A stretch of DNA of 19,800 nt from JAAYHV01 sp035268985 (GTDB lineage Bacteria > Bacillota > Clostridia > Peptostreptococcales > Anaerovoracaceae), in NCBI GenBank assembly GCA_035268985.1, contig DATFJV010000130.1, forward strand, positions 1 through 19,800. Reading direction: 5' to 3'. Both the position numbers and the translations under genes were made by a program. Position 1 is the first letter of the stretch, and every line of letters begins with the position of its first letter. The notes below the pieces were generated by a model, which was not told the origin of the DNA, searched no databases, and saw only the letters and a program-made list of their open reading frames with translations. Shown one piece after another: positions 14,503 to 19,800 of this stretch.

Positions 14503-15312
14503 ATGGATTATCGTAAAGAGCTTACAAATAGTAAGAGAATTGTAGTTAAGATAGGTACCACTATGGTTACTTATCCTAATGGAAAAATTAATATAAGAAG
14601 AATGGAAAATTTAGCAAGAGTGTTGGCTGATATTGTCAATGGAGGGGTTGATGTAATATTAGTTAGTTCAGGTGCTGTTGGAGTTGGAGCAGGAATCTTA
14701 GGTTTTAATGAAAAACCTACAGAAATCAGGATTAAACAGGCAGCAGCTTCTGCAGGCCAAGCTTCAATGATGCAGATATATAAAAATTTCTTTGGGGAGT
14801 ATCATCATAATGTTGCTCAGATACTTCTTACTAGAGAAGATATTAAATCTAAAGATAGAAGAAGCAATTTGGAAAATACCTTTAATACTGTATTAGAGCT
14901 TGGGATGGTTCCAATAGTTAATAATAATGATGCCATAACCGTTGATGAAATAGAATTTTCTGATAATGACTATTTATCTGCAATTGTTGCAAATTTAGTA
15001 GATGCTGATTTACTTGTAATATTGACAGACATCGATGGTCTTCATGATAAAAATCCAAGAAAAAATAATGATGCAAAGAGAATTTCGATTGTAGAAAGTG
15101 TTGATCAATCGATTCACGATATGGCAGGAGATAGGGGGAGTGCATTCTCAACAGGGGGTATGCATTCTAAACTTATAGCAGCTGAAATATGTGTGAAATT
15201 GGGAACATCTATGGTTATAGCCCATGGTGAAGACCCAAGAATTTTGTATGATGTTTTAGAAGGCAAGGATGTTGGCACTTTATTTCCAGGAGGGAAAAAG
15301 GATGAATATTAA
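14503..15312 (+). CDS. proB: Glutamate 5-kinase
   Basis: First step of proline synthesis: ATP phosphorylates glutamate to gamma-glutamyl phosphate. 269 residues, amino-acid-kinase fold only; the PUA domain of longer ProB proteins is absent, as in several Firmicutes. Motifs: VVKIGTTMV (14-22) of the phosphate loop, VSSGAVGVGAG (about 54-64), NNNDAITVDE and SDNDYLSA of the substrate and magnesium region, TDIDGLHDKNPR, and the glycine-rich FSTGGMHSKLIAAE. A GGGGGATATGGAG run precedes ATG 14503. proA begins 11 bases before its stop, so the pair is translationally coupled. Feedback inhibition by proline resides in the kinase domain of family members and cannot be judged here. Confidence 0.96.
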   Translation: MDYRKELTNSKRIVVKIGTTMVTYPNGKINIRRMENLARVLADIVNGGVDVILVSSGAVGVGAGILGFNEKPTEIRIKQAAASAGQASMMQIYKNFFGEYHHNVAQILLTREDIKSKDRRSNLENTFNTVLELGMVPIVNNNDAITVDEIEFSDNDYLSAIVANLVDADLLVILTDIDGLHDKNPRKNNDAKRISIVESVDQSIHDMAGDRGSAFSTGGMHSKLIAAEICVKLGTSMVIAHGEDPRILYDVLEGKDVGTLFPGGKKDEY

Positions 15313-16543
15313 TGAAATAGGTAGATTGGCAAAGGAAGCAAGTGTTAAGTCAGCAAAATTCTCTACTGAAGAAAAGGATAAACTGTTAATATTATTGGCA
15401 GATAAACTTTTAGAAAATACAGATGAAATATTAAAGGTGAATGAAGAGGATGTAAAATCGGCCATAGAAAAGGAAGTCAAAACCTCCTTTATTGATAGGT
15501 TAACTTTAAATGAAAAAAGAATAAAAGATATGGCTGATGGATTAAGGCAAGTGGCCGCATTACCTGACCCAGTGGGTGAAATTGTTAGGATGAATACACT
15601 TCCAAATGGCCTAAAAGTTGGTCAAAGAAGGGTTCCAATGGGAGTAATTGGGATAATCTTTGAAGCTAGACCAAATGTTACAGCCGATGCTTTTGGTTTA
15701 TGCTTAAAAGCTGGCAGCGCGACCATACTAAAGGGAGGGAGCAATGCATTAAGAACAAATGGCTTGCTAGTGGATATATTTAGAAAAACACTAAAATTAA
15801 ACGGAGCACCTGAGGATCTTGTGCAGCTTATTAGAGATACTTCTTACAAAACGGCCAACGAAATGATGAGATTAAATAAATATATTGACGTTTTAATTCC
15901 TAGGGGAAGCGGGAAATTAATCAATTCGGTAGTTGAAAATACCACGGTACCAGTTATCAGAACGGGAGAAGGTAATTGCCATGTTTTTGTTGATAAATCT
16001 GCTGATTTAGACATGGCTGAAAAAATTGTGATTAATGGTAAGGTTCAAAGGCCGGGAGTATGTAACGCATTAGAAACTTTAATTGTACATGAAAATATAG
16101 CGGAGGTATTTATACCTAGAATAACTAAGGCTCTAATTGAAAAAGAAGTTGAAGTAAGAGGTGATAGTGAATTTCTAAAGGCAGAAGGTGTTGTACCCGT
16201 AACAGAAGAAGACTTTGGCACTGAATATGAAGATTACATAATATCATGTGGAGTAGTAAGCGGTGTTGATGAAGCAATCGAACATATTAGAAAGTATTCC
16301 ACTGGTCACAGTGAAACGATAATAACTGAAAACTACACTAATGCTCAAATGTTTTTAGATGAAGTAGATTCTGCATGTGTATATGTGAACGCATCAACTA
16401 GATTTACCGATGGTAGCCAGTTTGGATTTGGTGCTGAAATAGGAATTAGCACACAAAAGCTTCACGCTAGAGGGCCTATGGGGCTCAAGGAATTAACAAC
16501 AACTAAATATATAATATTTGGAAATGGTCAAACAAGAAAATAG
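15302..16543 (+). CDS. proA: Glutamate-5-semialdehyde dehydrogenase (gamma-glutamyl phosphate reductase)
   Basis: Second step of proline synthesis: NADPH reduces gamma-glutamyl phosphate to glutamate semialdehyde. 413 residues, the normal length. ALDH-like fold with the family signatures PMGVIGIIFEARPNVTAD (112-129), ILKGGSNALRTN and the nucleophile C254 in VQRPGVCNALETL, and the end FGFGAEIGISTQKLHARGPM. The frame is open from 15269, but AGGAGGG at 15288-15294 is placed exactly for ATG 15302 and the family begins about there. It overlaps proB by 11 bases. The third enzyme (proC) is not in the window. A channel gene begins 8 bases behind its stop. Confidence 0.96.
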   Translation: MNINEIGRLAKEASVKSAKFSTEEKDKLLILLADKLLENTDEILKVNEEDVKSAIEKEVKTSFIDRLTLNEKRIKDMADGLRQVAALPDPVGEIVRMNTLPNGLKVGQRRVPMGVIGIIFEARPNVTADAFGLCLKAGSATILKGGSNALRTNGLLVDIFRKTLKLNGAPEDLVQLIRDTSYKTANEMMRLNKYIDVLIPRGSGKLINSVVENTTVPVIRTGEGNCHVFVDKSADLDMAEKIVINGKVQRPGVCNALETLIVHENIAEVFIPRITKALIEKEVEVRGDSEFLKAEGVVPVTEEDFGTEYEDYIISCGVVSGVDEAIEHIRKYSTGHSETIITENYTNAQMFLDEVDSACVYVNASTRFTDGSQFGFGAEIGISTQKLHARGPMGLKELTTTKYIIFGNGQTRK

Positions 16544-16551
16544 GTTTAACT

Positions 16552-17262
16552 ATGAGGAAAAGGATTGTTGAAATAATTGAACCAGGAAGCAAAAATGATA
16601 AGATAAGTCGTGTTTATGATTTGTTTATGATATCATGCATTATTTTAAGTTTGGTTCCGTTGGTTTTTAAAACCCAAAATGATACACTTATAATCTTAGA
16701 TAAGGTAACGGTATCTGTATTTATTATTGATTATATAATAAGATGGATGACTGAAGATATAAAAAATAAAAAAAGGTCTAAAACCAAATCATTTTTACTT
16801 TATCCTTTAACCCCTATGGCAATTATAGATTTATTGTCCATATTACCATCAATATCTTTTCTATCAAGAGGGTTTAAGGTCTTAAGATTATTTAGGGCGT
16901 TTAAAGCATTAAGAATAATTAGATACTCCAAGAGCATAAAGAGGATTAAATACGTATTTGTTAAACAAAAGGGTCCATTAATCGCTGTGGTTAGTTTAGC
17001 TTTCCTATATGTCCTTATGTCTTCAATAATCCTGTTTAACGTTGAACCTGATGCATTTAATAACTTTTTAGATGCAGTATATTGGGCGGTAGCTGCAATA
17101 ACTACTATGGGTGAAGGTGATATTGAGCTTACTTCTACTATTGCAAGACTAGTGACTATGGTATCTGCTATATTTGGAATAGCTATAATTGCTTTACCTT
17201 CAGGCATTATAACTGCTGGATATATGAATGAACTTAATAAAGAAAAAATAAAAATAAAGTAA
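16552..17262 (+). CDS. Voltage-gated-type (Kv-like) ion channel with atypical TMGEGD filter
   Basis: 236-residue six-helix channel subunit, presumably a tetramer in the membrane. S4 is textbook: R106, K109, R112, R115, K118, R121, R124 and K127 at every third residue. Acidic partners in S2/S3 are plausible (D60 region, D93). S5, pore helix (FLDAVYWAVAAITT) and S6 (FGIAIIALPSGIITAGYM) follow in the right order. The selectivity filter reads T185-M-G-E-G-D190 where potassium channels have TVGYGD, so the tyrosine is glutamate; codons ATG GGT GAA GGT GAT are unambiguous. Potassium selectivity is therefore doubtful. It starts 8 bases behind proA, possibly in the same transcript, with only a weak ribosome site. 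There is no C-terminal regulatory domain. Confidence 0.9.
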   Translation: MRKRIVEIIEPGSKNDKISRVYDLFMISCIILSLVPLVFKTQNDTLIILDKVTVSVFIIDYIIRWMTEDIKNKKRSKTKSFLLYPLTPMAIIDLLSILPSISFLSRGFKVLRLFRAFKALRIIRYSKSIKRIKYVFVKQKGPLIAVVSLAFLYVLMSSIILFNVEPDAFNNFLDAVYWAVAAITTMGEGDIELTSTIARLVTMVSAIFGIAIIALPSGIITAGYMNELNKEKIKIK

Positions 17263-17263
17263 A

Positions 17264-17283
17264 AGCTTGAGTTTTTTCAGGCT
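17264..17283 (+). terminator. Weak hairpin after the channel gene
   Basis: AGCTTGA (17264-17270) and TCAGGCT (17277-17283) make a 7-bp stem with one wobble and a T-rich loop. There is no T-run behind it, so termination is doubtful. It may only attenuate readthrough to the next gene. Confidence 0.3.
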
Positions 17284-17321
17284 GATGCATGCCAAAACTA
17301 TATTGATTAATAGGTGAAAAG

Positions 17322-18383
17322 ATGAACAAAGAAGAAAAAGTGGATGAAATATTAACTATGCATGGGTATCCAAGATTTGATTTGGCCCAATTGCCTACGC
17401 CAATACATAAACTAAAAAATTTTGGCAAATTGTTAGACGGTCCAGAGATTTGGATTAAAAGAGATGATTTGACAGGCCTTGTTGGTGGGGGAAATAAGAC
17501 TAGAAAATTGGAATTTCTTGTGGGAGATGCAATAGATAAGGGTTGTGATACATTGGTTACAATAGGTGCGATTCAATCTAATCATACACGCCAAACTGCA
17601 GCAGCTGCTGCAAAGAGCGGCTTAAAATGTGCACTGCTTCATTATGGATGGACTAAAGATGCAGGACCAAATTATAGGAAAGTAGGTAATATTCTTCTTA
17701 GCAGCATTATGGGAGCAGATTTATACGTTGATGATAAGGAAAGACCCATTGAAGACCAAGGTCCTTTGGCAGAATTTGGAGAATATTTGGAAAGCAAAGG
17801 ACAAAAACCGTACTTAATAACTGGGGGTGCCTCGGAAAATGAGTTAGGCTGCTTAGGATATATGGTTTGCGCAGCGGAAATAGTTAAGCAGTGTGAACAA
17901 AAGGGGATTAACTTTGATTATCTTGTCCATTGCACTGGTAGCAGCAGCACTCAAGCTGGTATGGTGGCAGGTTTTAAAGCTTTGAATTCAGGTATTCAAG
18001 TAATTGGTGTGGCAGATGACGGGGAAACTGAAATTAAAAAACATAGAGTTTGTGAGCTGGCAAATAACACACTTAAGATGCTAGGATATGATGATATAAT
18101 TAAGTTGGAAGAAATTGAGATAATTGCCTCAAGCGAAAATGACTATGGGGAACCTAGCCGAGATATATATGATGTTATAGCTGAATTTTCAAGGACAGAA
18201 GGTATAGTAATAGACCCTGTATATGAAGGAAGAAGCGTAAAAGGATTAATGACATTAAGTGAAAAGGGTAGATTTGAAAAGGATAGTAAAGTATTGCTTA
18301 TGCACTTGGGGGGAACGCCAGCAGTGCATGCATACTCTAATAATTTTGATTCTGTTGAGCTTAAGTCGATTAATTTGGATTAG
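17322..18383 (+). CDS. D-cysteine desulfhydrase / ACC deaminase family PLP enzyme
   Basis: Cytosolic fold-type II PLP enzyme of 353 residues. The Schiff-base lysine is K59 in GGGNKTRKLEF, followed by the SNHTRQTA substrate loop (86-93), the phosphate-binding glycines in CTGSSSTQAGM and a late GGTPAVHAY. This set is shared by D-cysteine desulfhydrase (D-cysteine to pyruvate, H2S and ammonia) and 1-aminocyclopropane-1-carboxylate deaminase; in anaerobic Firmicutes the first is the likelier activity. ATG 17322 has AATAGGTG upstream; an internal ATG at 17358 also fits family starts but lacks a ribosome site. The radical SAM gene begins 10 bases downstream, so they probably share a transcript. Confidence 0.9.
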   Translation: MNKEEKVDEILTMHGYPRFDLAQLPTPIHKLKNFGKLLDGPEIWIKRDDLTGLVGGGNKTRKLEFLVGDAIDKGCDTLVTIGAIQSNHTRQTAAAAAKSGLKCALLHYGWTKDAGPNYRKVGNILLSSIMGADLYVDDKERPIEDQGPLAEFGEYLESKGQKPYLITGGASENELGCLGYMVCAAEIVKQCEQKGINFDYLVHCTGSSSTQAGMVAGFKALNSGIQVIGVADDGETEIKKHRVCELANNTLKMLGYDDIIKLEEIEIIASSENDYGEPSRDIYDVIAEFSRTEGIVIDPVYEGRSVKGLMTLSEKGRFEKDSKVLLMHLGGTPAVHAYSNNFDSVELKSINLD

Positions 18384-18392
18384 GAGACTTAT

Positions 18393-19535
18393 ATGAAAGA
18401 CTACTTAGGATTTGAAATAGGACCAATAAGACCACCTAGTGAGGCTGAAAGCCTTTTAGTTAGAGTGACTCGAAATTGCCCTTGGAATAAATGTGAGTTT
18501 TGCACTATATATAAAGGGGAAAGATTTTCTTTAAGGGATAAGGAACATGTAATAAATGATATTAATATAGTTAAAGATGCAATAGTTGTCTTATCCAATA
18601 AGGGATATTCTTTTGCTGAAGCAAATGACAAATTGGATGAAATAAGGGAAAAAGCTGGTGAAAATGGAGATTTTGCTATATCATCTGCAATGACTATTTA
18701 TCGCATGGGAGTGAAGTCTGTGTTTTTACAAGATGCGGATACAATGATTGCAAAACCCGATGATTTGGTGGAAATAATAAAACACATAAGAGAGGTCTTC
18801 CCCACCGTTGAAAGAGTAACTAGTTATGGAAGATCATCTACAATATCTAGAATATCTGATAAGGATATGAAAAGAATAGCGGAAGCTGGACTTAACAGAA
18901 TTCACATGGGCATGGAAAGCGGCAGCAATAAAGTGTTGGAGCTTATCAACAAGGGTACTACTAAAGAAAAACATATTGCAGCAGGCAAAAAGGTTGTAGA
19001 AGTTGGCATGGATTTATCTGTCTACTATATGCCGGGCTTAGGTGGCAAAGAATTTTCTGAAGAAAATGCCATTGAAACGGCAGATGCTATAAATATGATT
19101 AATCCTAGTTATGTTAGGATAAGAACATTGGCCGTTTCTGAAAATTCTTTATTAAACGAGAAATATTTGGATGGAACTTTTACTAGAACCAATGATACTG
19201 ATATGGTAATTGAACTTAAAATGATGATAGAAAACTTAGAAGGCATTGATAGTAATATAGTTAGTGATCATATAATCAATTTAATTCCTGAAGTTAATGG
19301 GAAGATGCCTAAAGATAAAAACAAGATGATAGATGCTATAGATTGGTATCTTAACTTATCAGATGAAGATAAAATAATTTATAGAATAGGAAGAAGAACT
19401 GGAATCATGTATGACAGTGAAGCTTTTAACAGTGAGGCTTTAAAGAATAAGATAATTGGTATAATGAGAAAAGAAGGTATAGATAAAAACAATATAGATT
19501 ATGTTACAGATAATTTAATCAACAGATATATTTAA
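18393..19535 (+). CDS. Radical SAM protein with CX4CX2C cluster motif
   Basis: 380-residue enzyme of the radical SAM superfamily. The [4Fe-4S] cysteines are C29, C34 and C37 in NCPWNKCEFC, giving CX4CX2C instead of the canonical CX3CX2C. Further family features are a beta-strand FLQDADTM at about 115-122, RIHMGMESGS (about 170-179) and a helical C-terminal region without extra cysteine clusters. This type belongs to the broad COG1032-like group, most members of which have no assigned reaction. No B12-binding or TRAM domain is present. The gene follows the PLP enzyme by 10 bases; linked function with D-amino-acid or sulfur metabolism is possible but unproven. A modest GGAG precedes ATG 18393. 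Confidence 0.88.
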   Translation: MKDYLGFEIGPIRPPSEAESLLVRVTRNCPWNKCEFCTIYKGERFSLRDKEHVINDINIVKDAIVVLSNKGYSFAEANDKLDEIREKAGENGDFAISSAMTIYRMGVKSVFLQDADTMIAKPDDLVEIIKHIREVFPTVERVTSYGRSSTISRISDKDMKRIAEAGLNRIHMGMESGSNKVLELINKGTTKEKHIAAGKKVVEVGMDLSVYYMPGLGGKEFSEENAIETADAINMINPSYVRIRTLAVSENSLLNEKYLDGTFTRTNDTDMVIELKMMIENLEGIDSNIVSDHIINLIPEVNGKMPKDKNKMIDAIDWYLNLSDEDKIIYRIGRRTGIMYDSEAFNSEALKNKIIGIMRKEGIDKNNIDYVTDNLINRYI

Positions 19536-19631
19536 TTAGTAATTTATATTTTTATATCAAAACGATAAAATTAAGATGTCAGATTATGAGATTAATTAAC
19601 AAATAAAGATTAACAGATTTATGGGGGAAAA

Positions 19632-19800
19632 ATGAAGAAAAGATTATTATTATTGATTTTAATAATAGCAGCATTCGTATTTACTTACTCATGTTCTTTT
19701 GGGGATGATGTAAATGAAGAAATAGAGGATCAGATAAGAAGCAGTAGCAATATAGTTTATAGTTTTGTATTTACTGATAGTGATATGGATACAAGTTATG
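19632..19800 (+). CDS. Putative lipoprotein, 3' partial
   Basis: The gene runs off the window after 56 codons. It begins MKKRLLLLILIIAAFVFTYS and has C21 at the lipobox position (TYSC), a recognisable signal for lipoprotein export although with a non-standard residue at -3. The mature part is acidic and begins SFGDDVNEEIEDQI. GGGGGA sits six bases before the ATG. About 96 bases separate it from the radical SAM gene, so it may have its own promoter. Family unknown. Confidence 0.75.
   Translation, partial: MKKRLLLLILIIAAFVFTYSCSFGDDVNEEIEDQIRSSSNIVYSFVFTDSDMDTSY

Overview
The window looks like chromosomal DNA of a low-GC, anaerobic Firmicute, probably a clostridial or Tissierellia-type organism. 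Evidence seen: AT-rich sequence, strong AGGAGG-type ribosome binding sites, short operons, two lipoproteins with an N-terminal lipobox, a radical SAM enzyme, a corrinoid adenosyltransferase and a short ProB without a PUA domain. There are no rRNA or tRNA genes and no CRISPR array. Species cannot be named from the sequence alone.

Layout. (1) 1-4065: two tandem NAD(P)-dependent SDR/epimerase-type proteins (the first cut by the window edge, the second with a cysteine/histidine zinc-type tail) face a convergent phytoene-desaturase-like FAD oxidoreductase across a shared hairpin. A dyad-rich promoter region precedes the oxidoreductase. (2) 4066-5358: debris, including the 3' end and right terminus of an IS3-family (IS150-like) element, then a lipoprotein. 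(3) 5359-7302: a MacB-type fused ATPase-permease that is broken by two frame changes and has lost its Walker A lysine. (4) 7314-10762: a divergent TetR regulator, an aldehyde dehydrogenase, a PduO-type cobalamin adenosyltransferase and a LytTR response regulator with a degenerate receiver. (5) 10830-14380: a GNAT acetyltransferase, a LysO-type exporter overlapping it, a heliorhodopsin, a 440-base gap, a PhnA/YjdM zinc-ribbon protein and a small four-helix membrane protein. (6) 14435-19535: a clear sigma-A promoter, proB-proA (overlapping), a voltage-gated-type potassium channel with an altered selectivity filter, a D-cysteine desulfhydrase/ACC deaminase-family PLP enzyme and a radical SAM protein with a CX4CX2C cluster motif. 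A truncated lipoprotein gene closes the window.

The most striking gene is the heliorhodopsin at 12311-13096. It keeps the retinal lysine, the counterion glutamate and the two conserved histidines, and it lies 48 bases behind a GNAT-LysO pair, so the three are probably co-transcribed. No retinal-forming dioxygenase is visible, so how the cell obtains retinal is open. The second striking feature is the channel downstream of proA, in which the usual TVGYGD filter reads TMGEGD although the S4 voltage sensor is textbook.
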